DNA from: Ananas comosus
Taxonomy: Eukaryota > Streptophyta > Magnoliopsida > Poales > Bromeliaceae
Assembly (NCBI RefSeq): GCF_001540865.1
Contig: NC_033628.1
Coordinates: 7,418,965-7,482,964, forward strand
Length of the DNA stretch: 64,000 nucleotides
Direction: 5' to 3'
A model generated the notes under the pieces. That model did no database searches. It saw only the letters and a list, made by a program, of their open reading frames with translations, and was not told the origin of the DNA. The position numbers and the translations under genes are program-made. Below are positions 40,447-50,707 of this stretch, in pieces. Positions within the stretch are counted from its first letter, which is position 1; each line of letters opens with the position of its first letter.

Positions 40447-41702
40447 AATATATCGTTTTCAACCCAAACTTTGAATTCTAGAGGGTCCCATCAAGTCCAT
40501 GTGGAGTAGCTCTAATGGTTTGGATGTCCTTAAGTGGTTCAAATTCTTATGTGTGGATTTAGTTTGCTTTCCCAATTGACAACCCCATAAACAGTGTTCT
40601 CCTTGAAATCTATCTTAGGTACACCTCTAACTGCCTCCCTCTTAGTTATTTTAGATGGTTCCTTAAAGTTCATGTGACCTAGACGTTCATGCCATAAAGT
40701 TTCAGTCTCTAATGTCGCTAGATTACAATGTTCAATCAAAGAACTAGGAACTACATAACAGTTATTCTCAGATCTAACACCTTTTAAAAAAATGTCATCA
40801 TTACGAGTCACAGTACATTCTGTGTTAGAAAATTTCACAGAGTACCCATCATCACACAACTGACTTATGCTTACGAGATTTGATTTGAGCCCTTCAACAT
40901 AAAAGAAATCATTCAAAGTAGGGCCATATGAGATAGTGACAATTCCTTTTCCAATAATTTTTGATGATCGACCATCTCCAAAAACAACAAGTCCACCGGA
41001 AATTTTGTTTAAAGAAGTAAACCAATTTGTATCACCAGTCATATGACGTGAACAGCCACTATCCAGATACCAAGAAGTATTGTCGTAAGCATGAAGCGAA
41101 GTGTGAATGACAAGGCAAGGAAAGAGTTCACCTTTGCGCACCCAAACCTTACGTGTTTTGGGTTGCGTTGTACGACTTGATTGAGACACGCTTTGCTTGT
41201 CGACGATTTGTGTAGTTCTTTTCTTCGAATCATTCTTCTTAGGCATCCACGTTTGTCTTGCCTTTGTCTTTGGATCCTCCTTCTTCAGTTGTTCCTTTGG
41301 TCTCCTATTCATGTGTGTTGTAGCATTTTTCGGCTTTTGTTTGCAAAATCTCTTCACATAACCTACAACACCACAAAGATGGCAGGTTTTGTTAGCAAAC
41401 AAATTCTTGGGAGGAACAAACTTACCATAGGCCTTCGGAACCGGTTTTGTCGAATGTTCGTCTACTTTCTTCATCGCTTGATCGACATATGTCCGTTCAT
41501 ATCCAAGCCCGAATTTGTTGGTTTGACCAAGTCCTAGCATTTTATCAAGTTTGCTTGACCCGGACGAGAACTTGTTAGTCCGATTTGAGTTGAATGATAG
41601 TCTTGGTAAATTCCATGTTGGATTCTCTTGCTTCCGTGTATTGCTTGTTAAGAAAATTAATGTTTTCAACCAGAGTTTCCTTTTCCATCTCAAGCAGTGC
41701 AC
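40447..41702 (-). pseudogene. Copia 1 gag C-terminus, protease and integrase zinc region (degenerate)
   Basis: Minus frame with SSGSSKLDKMLGLGQ, then the second knuckle CHLCGVVGYVKRFC, in which the zinc-binding His is Tyr, then the copia protease motif WYLDSGCSRHMTGD, and the gag-pre-integrase part LWHERLGHMNFKE. The distal Cys pair of the integrase zinc finger is lost: after ENTVYG the frame shifts and ends at 40539. A TGA codon lies before [10 protein letters not shown]. At about 41577 a frameshift separates this frame from upstream gag. Confidence 0.85.
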
Positions 41703-43762
41703 ACTTGTCTAGTAAAGTATTATATGACTCGGTCAAAGTGCCCTTTTCTTGCTCCAAACTTTTTGTCAATGACTCTAATCTTGTATTGTCTTGGTCTAGA
41801 TCATACAATCTTCGTCTCAACTTCTTGTTGTGTTTCGCCACTTTCTTTTGATTCAATAACAAGTTGATGATATGCGACGGCCATATCCTCTTCTTCCGAT
41901 TCTTCATCCGTTGAGCTTTCCGTAGAGAATTTTTCATGCAAAGAAGACATAGAAATTGAGTGAGTCGATGCTAAGCACATAAAAGTAGAATCCTGTGCAA
42001 TAAGTGCAGTGGCATTAACGTCATCATCACTTGAGGATGATTCGTCGGAGGAGGACTCATCCCAAGTAATGGCTTGCATCGCTTTCTTTTTCAAAGACTT
42101 TTTGTTAGGACAATCTGATGCAATATGACCAAATCCCCTACACTTATAGCATTGTATTTGACCTTCGCTACTTTTCTTTTCTTTTGTAAAATCTTTTTGA
42201 AAGTTTTCTGATTTTTTAAACTTCGAAGAGGTAGAGGAAGAGGAACTCCCTTTTGATTTATTTGGCTTGGAGGAAGTTGGCTTTGAAGAAAACTTCTTTC
42301 TAAAATTCCGACGGAATTTCTTAGTCAAAAGTACCATTTGCTTCTCAAACTCTTCCAAGGTTACGTCAGAGTCCGAGTCCGATGAAGAAGATTCCACATT
42401 GCCTCCTTTTCTTGCTCCAAACTTTTTGTCAATGACTCTAATCTTGTATTGTCTTGGTCTAGATCATACAATCTTCGTCTCAACTTCTTGTTGTGTTTCG
42501 CCACTTTTTTTTGATTCAATAACAAGTTGATGATATGCGACGGCCATATCCTCTTCTTCCGATTCTTCATCCGTTGAGCTTTCCGTAGAGAATTTTTCAT
42601 GCAAAGAAGACATAGAAATTGAGTGAGTCGATGCTAAGCACATAAAAGTAGAATCCTGTGCAATAAGTGCAGTGGCATTAACGTCATCATCACTTGAGGA
42701 TGATTCGTCGGAGGAGGACTCATCCCAAGTAATGGCTTGCATCGCTTTCTTTTTCAAAGACTTTTTGTTAGGACAATCTGATGCAATATGACCAAATCCC
42801 CTACACTTATAGCATTGAATTTGACCTTCGCTACTTTTCTTTTCTTTTGTAAAATCTTTTTGAAAGTTTTCTGATTTTTTAAACTTCGAAGAGGTAGAGG
42901 AAGAGGAACTCCCTTTTGATTTATTTGGTTTGGAGGAAGTTGGCTTTGAAGAAAACTTCTTTCTAAAATTCCGACGGAATTTCTTAGTCAAAAGTGCCAT
43001 TTGCTTCTCAAACTCTTCCAAGGTTACGTCAGAGTCCGAGTCCGATGAAGAAGATTCCACATTGCCTCATTTCGTTGATTTTAATGCCATACCTGAAGCT
43101 TTAGAAGACAACTTGAAAAAAGATGAATTAGCAGGAAAAGTCATTTCATACGTTTGAAGAGCACCAACTAATTCATCTACTTTGAGTTCATCCGGATGTT
43201 TTACCGTTTCTATGGCCGCAACCTTGGGACGAAAACGTTCGGGAAGAGTTCTCAAAATCTTTCGAACAATCTTTGGTTCAGAGATTTTTTCACCCAGATT
43301 CGCACAAGTATTAACAATATCTTGAAGACGAGTATAATACTCGGTAAAGGTTTCATTTTCTTCCATACGAATAGAATCAAAACGACTAGTCAACATTTGT
43401 AATTTCTGAACCTTTACCAAGCTTGTACCCTCATGAGTGATTTGTAAAGTGTCCCAAATTTCTTTGGCGGTTTCACACGCCGAAACTCGAGAAAATTCAG
43501 TTTAATTCAAAGCATTGAACAAAGCATTGATACCCTTCCCATTGAACGAAGATAGTTCGTTTTTCTCTTTTGTCCATTTATTTCTAGGTTTAGGATCGGT
43601 AACATTCTCGACTACTTCAGTAGAATGTTTCCACCCGAATTCAACGGCTTGCCATACCCGCTCGTCAATGGCAATAAGAAACGCCCTCATACGGACTTTT
43701 CAATAAGCGTAGTTAGTACCATCGAAGAGAGGGGGTCGATTAACGTTACCGCCCTCGGCCAT
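41577..43762 (-). pseudogene. Copia 1 gag, broken and internally duplicated
   Basis: The natural start is ATG 43762-43760 (MAEGGNVN, then PPLFDGTNYAY). Codon 21 is TGA where Trp is expected; further stops are at 43501-43503 (Gln) and about 43073 (TGA before GNVESS). The gag body (43067-43690) reads RVWQAVEFGW, SLVKVQKLQMLTSRF, EYYTRLQDIVNTCANLG and VRKILRTLPERFRPK. The zinc knuckle CYKCRGFGHIASDC occurs twice because of a 663-bp tandem duplication. Both copies carry the same +1 frameshift at the VIESK homopolymer, so that lesion predates the duplication. Gag forms the particle and packages RNA; this copy cannot make a full one. Confidence 0.9.
41742..43067 (-). repeat. 663-bp tandem duplication in Copia 1 gag
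   Basis: Copies 41742-42404 and 42405-43067 differ at only a few bases. The junction has a short CCTTTTC-adjacent microhomology. Each copy encodes a Ser/Asp-rich linker, a zinc knuckle and part of the coiled coil. Confidence 0.95.
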
Positions 43763-43780
43763 AATTTACAACCTATACTC

Positions 43781-43792
43781 GCTCTGATACCA
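43781..43792 (-). other. Primer-binding site of Copia 1
   Basis: Minus-strand TGGTATCAGAGC, complementary to the 3' end of initiator tRNA-Met, two bases inside the 5' LTR. Confidence 0.95.
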
Positions 43793-43794
43793 CT

Positions 43795-45000
43795 TGTAAG
43801 ATGTGGATCCCGAGGATCTAAAAAGTAAAAGGCACCTAGAGAGGGGTGAATAGGTGTAAACGGTAAAAATCACTAAACTCGATGCAAATTCAAAATATAA
43901 TGCGGAAAATAAAATCAGCACACCGAGAATTAACGTGGGAAAACTCCAAACCGGAGAGAAAAACCCACGGGACCGATCACACAAAGAAATCCACTAAGAA
44001 AACATGAGTACAAGTGATTTATCAAAATACAAGACTCAAAATACCGAATCCTTGTTGTAGATTATCTTTGCCAGTCCTCGATCGCTTGGAATTCTCTAAC
44101 CGATCACACTGCAAATCCTTGCAGCCGCACACGCCTCGATTCCTCGAAACGCCCACCGAATCCACGGTCTTCACGCGTTACCCACGCGCTAACGCTCCAT
44201 CCGAAGCTCGTTGGGATTTAACAATTTGTAGTGATTGAAACTCTTTGAAAGCACATATAATATGAGGAGAAATCTAAATCAAAACATCACCAATTTGATC
44301 CTTAAAGAAATTTTGAATCAAAACGAAGAATCAAATCGGTGATCTAAAGCTTGATGTTTAAAAACATAAATCAAAACTCCGAATCAAGCCGTTAGGGTTT
44401 CTAAAAGGTTATCTCGCTCAATACATCACATATGGAGATCCTCATATCATATTTATATGTTTAGAAGACTTCAAGATAGACTAGGATTTCAAAAACTCAA
44501 TTTTAAAAAAGACGACGGTCTCAGGGTCCGGTCCTCCCGAGAGTCCGGTGCTTGGGAGACCGGTCCTCCAAGGTGAGGTCCGATCTTTCGCTGCGTAGAT
44601 GTAAAAATATGCGTACGGGGACCGGTCCTCAATTCAGAGACCGGTCCTTCCCTGCGCAACAAGGAAAACCACGTACGGGAACCGGTCCTCAAGATCAGAG
44701 ACCGGTCTCCCAAACCTTCTACGCAGAGAAGCTTGATGGGTCCGATCCTTCTGATCAAGGACCGGTCCCCGACCCCTGAGTTTTTTAGAAAACTTAAGTT
44801 TGAACAACTCAAATATAAATCAAGTCTTCTAAACATCTTTTAACAATAAAAACTTCACCACAAATTATTTATATTCATACCTAACATCCTAAGGGTCTTT
44901 GATCACAAAACTTCAATTCTTTCTTCAATCTTCATCTTCTAATTCTTCGAGACTCCGTCTAATACTTCACGAAATTCGCCAAGTTATAAAATCCTTAACA
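43795..45000 (-). repeat. Copia 1 5' LTR (intact, 1,206 bp)
   Basis: From TGTAAG at 43795 to CTTAACA at 45000 on the plus strand. It carries seven or more ACCGGT-core motifs between 44526 and 44765, followed in the minus direction by TATAAATA. Confidence 0.95.
44450..44765 (-). promoter_or_regulatory. Copia 1 LTR promoter: ACCGGT palindromes plus TATA box
   Basis: Minus order: GGACCGGTCC at 44765-44756, then GAGACCGGTC, GAACCGGTCC, GAGACCGGTCC, GGACCGGTCC and two variants down to about 44526, then TATAAATA at 44457-44450, about 70 bp further. TATA identity is strong; regulatory use of the palindromes is inferred from position and repetition. Confidence 0.65.
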
Positions 45001-45902
45001 ACGGAGTCGAGTGGGATAGACACATTCGAAGAGTAGGAATGTGGGGCTACCACGGGCACATTCCAAGAGTATTGAGTGTGTTATGATCACTACTAGATAG
45101 AGAGTAGTAGTTGGATTACTTAGATTTGCTTCTAGCATAGTGTTGGACACTTGAGTATACATACATACATGTAGCATGCTAAGAGATGTTGTTCATTGCA
45201 TTCATGTAAACATTGTTTACTATAGTAAAGTATGATCTTCATAAATTCATAAAACAAATTATGATTGTTACTTGTGGTCATGTAGGGACATACTTGTTTA
45301 TTATGAATTAAAGGTGCATCTTAATTGAGACAATGTAGTATCTTAGCGTGTTAATTATGCCTTCTTAAATGCAAATTATTCATTGTTATTGCTCTTTTTT
45401 TACTTACCCTTTCTTTGGGGCCTAGTGGTGCATTGAGCTGAGGTCAGTAATTGCCCACTGGGAACTATAAATTATAGTTCTCACGCCCTTTGTTTTATGT
45501 TTTCTTTCAGAGCCTTCCACGCCGGGAGAGGCTAGAGACCGCGGGAAGGGCGTTGCTTCGAGCTAGCTCTTCTGTGAGGGACGACTTGATAGGTGGTTTA
45601 CCTCTCGATGTTTTTATTTTGGAGAGGTTGAGAGCTGTACCAGTGTACTAGAGACCACCCTTTTGTGTATCTTTTTGGACAGATATTGTATAAGTTTATG
45701 TTTCACTTTTATTGCTTTAGTTTTTTTTTTCCTTTCACCTTGTTTTGGATGATAGCTCTATTGTGCTCTGATATCTCTAGATATTATTTGTCTTTGGTTT
45801 ATTTTCCGCTGTTGATGTAGACGCCTTATATGTGCTGAGTATGGTGGGTCTGGGCACGCTACCGGGAGGGCCTCTGTCGGTCCCGGGGCGTGACAGATTA
45901 GT

Positions 45903-45916
45903 TTGGTATCAGAGCC
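45903..45916 (+). other. Primer-binding site of Gypsy A
   Basis: TTGGTATCAGAGCC, seven bases after the LTR end at 45895, complementary to initiator tRNA-Met. Confidence 0.93.
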
Positions 45917-46237
45917 TAGGGTTGAGTCTTAGTGGACCTAGTAAACGTTAGGCCGGTTGGACTATAGAAAATAGGCTCGTGAGAGACGAGGTCTAATCTA
46001 ATTGTTAGCGAAAGTATTTTGATTGGGTTTGATGGTAACTCTAAAAAGTTAGAGTTTGATCGGAGTGTATGGCTTCTAACTTCGCGGAGGGTTACGTTGA
46101 TGGTCGACAACATAACATCGGGAGTTAGTAGTGAAGGACACTTCCTTACTTTCGCATGATTTGGGTACTTATTTATTGAGCGGGGTTGCAATAGCGTGGG
46201 TTTTACTAACTTGCGCTTTTATGATGTTGTAGTGGCA

Positions 46238-47517
46238 ATGCTGACGACTCGCTCTAAGTCTATCGGAGCGGACAATGCGGCGAACTTTGAGGAGGTGGAG
46301 ACCTCCGCTATCTCTGGATCCGGTGAGGTCCGTGAGTTGAGGAGCCAGCTGGCGGCCCTCACTGACTTGGTCGCGCAGCAGGCGGTGGCAGCCCAGCAGC
46401 AGGCGGACGCGGCGCGCCGGCAGGAGGCGCGGATGGAGCGACTGGAGGATTTGCTTAGGCAGCAGGCGGCTGCCCGGGGGGCATAGGTGTCCACACCCCC
46501 ACCAGCACCGGCAGTGATTGCGACACCGAGGGCGCCATCTCCAGGGCCCGGTACTCCGAGGACATCACCGGATATTGCGCCTCGGGGAGAGGAGTTCGTG
46601 GCACCACNGGCAGTGATTGCGACACCGAGGGCGCCATCTCCAGGGCCCGGTACTCCGAGGACATCACCGGATATTGCGCCTCGGGGAGAGGAGTTCGTGG
46701 CACCACCGGCGCGAGCATATGTAGCGGGGGCGGTTTTCCCCACGATGGTTGAGGGAGCCAAGCGAGATCGGCTCATGGAGCGTCTCAGTGAGTTCAGGAG
46801 ATGCAGTCCACGGACCTTTGACGGGGAGAACGTGGACCATTGGATAGTGGAGAAATGGCTTATGCATATAGAGAAGCTATTTCGAGATACCTTTGTGGAG
46901 CAGAGGGACAGAGTGTGGCTCGCCACACACTTTTTAGACGGCGAGGCCTACCGTTGGTGGTTGGATATCCTGGACAACCCCAACACGGATTTGGTAGCGA
47001 TCTCTTGGGCGAAGTTCAAGGAGCTGCTTCTGGCACACTACTTCCCTACCAGCGCCAAGAGGAAGATGGAGCAGGACTTGCGCAGCTTGCGCCAGGAGGA
47101 GCGGTCGGTGGCCGAGTACGCGAGGGAGTTCTCTCGGCTACTCCACTGTGTACCATTTGTGGTGCGGGATGACGAGGACAAGGCCCGCATTTTTGAGCGC
47201 GAATTGCGGCCTTCGATCTTTCGGTTGGTGCAGTCCTCCAACCTCCAAACCTACCGGGAGGTTGTGGACCGTGCACTCATTGTGGAGGCTGGAGCGGCAG
47301 ACCTTCAGGAGCGACGCGAGGCCCTAGACAAGGGTAAGGGCAAGACGCCAACAGCTGAGGGTGCCAGTCAGACGCACTCACGGAGGCTGTCGAGGCATCC
47401 TAGGAGCAGGAGCCAGTCACAAGGACGTGGCCAGTCTACTTAGCGAGGAGGACCTGATCGACGCCAGGCTCCGCGCTGCATGATTTGCGGTGGTCCCCAT
47501 TTTCCACGGCAGTGCCA
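46238..47517 (+). pseudogene. Gypsy A gag, truncated
   Basis: Starts ATG 46238 (MLTTRSKSIGADNA), followed by an Ala/Gln-rich coiled coil; a TAG at 46484-46486 stops it and a second TAG is at 47441. The middle is a retrotransposon gag domain: HWIVEKWLMHIEKLF, FLDGEAYRWWLDI, WAKFKELLLAHYFPTSA, SVAEYAREFSRL. A basic linker and a knuckle-like CMICGGPHFPRQC follow, then the element breaks at about 47517. The Pro-rich linker carries an exact 99-bp duplication with an N at the joint. Confidence 0.88.
46511..46708 (+). repeat. Exact 99-bp tandem duplication with N at the junction
   Basis: Copies 46511-46609 and 46610-46708 are identical apart from the N at 46608, which lies next to the joint. It is in frame (33 codons, Pro/Ala-rich). 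The N makes an assembly or gap-filling artefact likely. Confidence 0.9.
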
Positions 47518-48170
47518 CTTTCTTCTTCAAAGAGCGCACCTCATGGTGAAGTGATTTTACAGTAATCACTCCCCCTGAGCTTGAAGATTCCTCACGCTCT
47601 GCTCGAGGTGGAGGTACTGAACTAGAAGCTCCTTTGGATGATCCCTTAGTTTGTTGAAAAGTCTTCAGTGTGCTTCTTGACTTGGCCCAGGTTACAGCAT
47701 CAATCGGTCGAAGTCCAATGTCATACTTTTCACACGACACGTCAACTCCGTGTTCTTGAAGAATCCTCGTGATCAACAACAGAAACGGAAGTAGATCACA
47801 TCGAACTTGACACTGTATAACATAGGCCATTCTTTGCCACATCGGAAAGGGAATATTGATGTTCAACCCGTCCGCTTCCTCAGGATGTCCAAGAAGATAT
47901 AGAAGCACCAGACGATCCCAACGAATCCTTTTCGTTCCAATTGTAGGTTGAACATTGTAGCTCATCACTAAGGAGAGTAGATGATACTCGGGTAGCAAAT
48001 CTGTAACACACTGGACCTTTGCAAATTGCGAGGTTCGAGTGTTTGGATGTATTTCGAGCTTTTCCACACTTGGTGGAGGGTTGTAAAATGCTTCCCGACC
48101 CAAAAAGTTCGAAATCTGGAGCTTTGGACAAGTCCTGAGAGTTTTTACTCTCGGGGACCGGTCCCTGAAN

Positions 48171-48811
48171 TTTGCTCCAAAAGCTTCTTCTTCACCTTCC
48201 TTGTCTTCTTTTCCTTTCTTTTCCTTGGCCTTCTTCTTCTCCTTCTTTGTCTTCTAGAGAGAGAAAGAGAGGAGAGAGTGTGAGAGGGTGAGAATGAGAG
48301 AAATATCTCATTTACCCCAATACTATACTCAATGGGTTGCCAAAATGCAGCTAGACCTCTCAACTTTTACTCTTTCACACAGCCTGGACTGGGCTGATCG
48401 CGCAGGCAGGGACCGGTCTCTCCTTTAGGGACCGGTTCCCGAACGTCGTCCCAGCGCAGCCAGAGCTCCTGCGCGCAGTGCAACCGGTCTCTCTTTGTGG
48501 GACCGGTCTCTCGAGGACCGGTCTCTCAGGCAGGGATCGGTTCCCGAGAGCTAATTTCTCAGGACTTAGCCGATTTTTCGACTGTCTCATTTCATACGCG
48601 TTCGGGGACCGGTCTCTCCCACCAGGGACCGGTCCCCGAGAGGTGAAAATCTGCAGTTTTGCAGAATTTGATTCTTTAGCTCTCGAAAACCTTCCAGAAC
48701 GCACTTTTGATCATTTTAACACCTTCGGACTTTCCGAAGCGTACCATCCTCGCACTTTGGTCAATTTGACTAAAGTTCGACATTTATTTTCCGAATTTTC
48801 GGTATATTACA
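48171..48811 (-). repeat. Inverted LTR fragment inside Gypsy B pol
   Basis: On the minus strand it begins TGTAATATACCG at 48811, with several GACCGGTC-type motifs and a GA-rich run at 48250-48290. The base after it resumes gypsy pol (TATGCATCTCGCC). It is the start of a third LTR whose other end was lost at the N. Confidence 0.75.
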
Positions 48812-50654
48812 GTATGCATCTCGCCAATTGTAGGACTATGAAAGGAATTACCCCACGCACGACTTGGAGTTGGCGGCCGTAGTCTTTGCATTGAAGCTAT
48901 GGCGCCACTACTTATATGGCGAGCGGTGCGAAGTATCTACGGATCACAAGAGTTTAAAGTATCTTTTCACTCAGAAGGAGTTGAACTCGAGGCAGCGCAG
49001 ATGGTTGGAGCTACTCAAGGATTATGACTTGACTATTCTTTACCACCCGGGCAAGGCTAACGTGGTGGCAGATGCGCTAAGTCGGAAATCGACGAAAAAC
49101 TTAGCGATGCTTGTGGTTACTCAACCGCCGTTGATCGAGCAGATGAAGCGGTTGGAGTTGGAGGTGGTGGCTCCTGATACACCTTTGAGGTTGATGACTT
49201 TGGTGGTGCAACCTATACTTTTGGAAAGGATTAAAGAAAAGCAAGCTTCCGACTCGGAGTTGCAAAAGATTCGAGCTAAGATGGTTGATGGTTGCACCGG
49301 TGACTTCACTTTAGACGGTGATGGATTGATGCGTTTCCGCGGACGACTTTGTGTACCGGCGGACTTGGGCATCAAAGAGGACATTCTTCAAGAAGCACAC
49401 CGAGCACCGTATGCTATACATCCGGGAGGCACCAAGATGTACAAGGACTTGAAGTTGCTTTACTGGTGGCCCGGGATGAAAAAGGATGTTGGTGAGTTTG
49501 TGGCTAGATGTTTAACTTGCCAACAGGTGAAGGCTGAGCACCGAGTTCCTGCAGGGAAGCTGCAGAGCCTACCGATTCCAGTGTGGAAATGGGAAAAGAT
49601 CACCATGAATTTTGTGATGGGATTGCCTCGCTCACAGGCCAGGCATGACGCTATTTGGGTGATCGTGGATAGGTTGACGAAATCGGCACATTTCATACCT
49701 ATCCACACCACTTGGACTGGTGAGAGACTCGCACAGGTATACTTGGATGGGATTGTGCGATTGCATGGGGTACCTACTTCTATAGTGTCGGATCGAGACC
49801 CCCGTTTTGTATCCCACTTTTGGAGGAGCCTACAGGACGCTCTGGGTACGCGTTTGGATTTCAGCACTGCTTTCCACCCCCAGAGTGACGGGCAGTCAGA
49901 GCGTACTATACAGACTCTCGAGGACATGCTTCGAGCCTACGTGATCGACTTCCAGGGAGGATGGTCGCAGCATCTACCGATGACAGAGTTTGCTTATAAC
50001 AACAGTTATCAAGCAAGCATCAAGATGGCACCGTTCGAGGCACTCTATGGACGAAAGTGTAGATCGCCACTTCATTGGAGTGAAGTTGGTGAGAGATTGG
50101 CTTTAGACCCTGATGTGCTCCAGGAAGCAGAGGACAAGGTTCGCATTGCTCGGGAGCGATTCTTGACAGTCCAGAGTAGGCAGAGAAGTTATGCTGATCG
50201 GCGTCGACGAGACTTGGAGTTTCAGATTGGAGACCATGTGTTCTTGAAAGTCTTGCCGACCAAAGGAATTCGAAGATTTGGAATCCGGGGCAAGTTGAGC
50301 CCTCGATTCATTGGACCGTTTGAGGTTTTGGAGCGTATAGGCCCGGTAGCGTATCGACTCGCTCTACCGCCAAACCTATCGGGTGTACACAATGTGTTCC
50401 ATGTATCGGTCCTTCGGAAGTACATCCACGATCCGGCTCACGTGTTGGCTACTACACCTTTGGAGCTGCGGGATGATTTGAGCTTCGAAGAGCAACCCTT
50501 GAGGATTTTGGCTCGCGAAGTGAAAAGATTGCGGAACCGAGAAATTCCTTACGTGAAGGTGCTTTGGAGCAACCACGACGAACGCGAGGCCACTTGGGAG
50601 TTAGAGAGCGCACTGCGGGAGCGCTATCCCCATCTTTTTCAGATGGAGGCCTGA
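48812..50654 (+). pseudogene. Gypsy B pol: RNase H end, integrase, chromodomain
   Basis: Open from 48834 to the TGA at 50652; a TAG at 48831 precedes [13 protein letters not shown]. The RNase H tail [11 protein letters not shown] and [11 protein letters not shown] is followed by the integrase HHCC zinc finger ([13 protein letters not shown] ... CLTCQQVK), and a core in which the usual first catalytic Asp (MDF) is Asn (TMNFVMGL). Asp in SDRDPRF and Glu in GQSERT remain. Then GPY/F ([13 protein letters not shown]) and a C-terminal chromodomain ([25 protein letters not shown]), which in chromoviruses guides integration to chromatin. Confidence 0.93.
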
Positions 50655-50695
50655 GGTATTTGTCATTTCGAGTTTCGCGGACGAAACTCCTTTTT

Positions 50696-50707
50696 AGGAG
50701 GGATGAA
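50696..50707 (+). other. Polypurine tract of Gypsy B
   Basis: AGGAGGGATGAA immediately before the 3' LTR start at 50708. Confidence 0.85.

Larger units (their letters stand above)
32241..45000 (-). mobile_element. Copia 1: nearly complete SIRE-like Ty1/copia element
   Basis: 12.8 kb with target duplication ACGGA (32236-32240, 45001-45005), inserted in the 5' LTR of Gypsy A. In minus-strand order: 5' LTR (43795-45000), primer site, broken gag, protease/integrase/RT/RNase H, a 1.4-kb spacer with promoter-like signals, an extra ORF, polypurine tract, and 3' LTR (32241-34672) interrupted by an inverted solo LTR. Large size and a long ORF after pol suggest the SIRE/Maximus lineage (established feature; assignment inferred). 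Similarity of the two LTRs points to a fairly young insertion, but gag stops and frameshifts make it non-autonomous now. Confidence 0.92.
30571..47517 (+). mobile_element. Gypsy A: truncated Ty3/gypsy element (chromovirus-like)
   Basis: The 5' LTR starts TGTAGCACACTGGACC at 30571 and ends GGGGCGTGACA at 45895. It is split by Copia 1 (32241-45000) between 32240 and 45006; without it and one copy of the target duplication the LTR is about 2.56 kb, matching the 2.6-kb LTR of Gypsy B, which belongs to the same family. After the LTR come a tRNA-Met primer site and gag. The element stops at about 47517, against Copia 2, without protease, RT or integrase. LTR palindromes are of the GTACCGGTAC type (30863, 30883), with a TATATTA word about 60 bp downstream. 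Confidence 0.88.

Noticed and set aside
45903..45916. Possible tRNA gene fragment (TGGTATCAGAGC)
   Set aside because: It is a retrotransposon primer-binding site next to an LTR end; no tRNA fold around it.
46219..46926. 235-codon minus-strand ORF opposite Gypsy A gag
   Set aside because: Shadow of the GC-rich gag on the plus strand.
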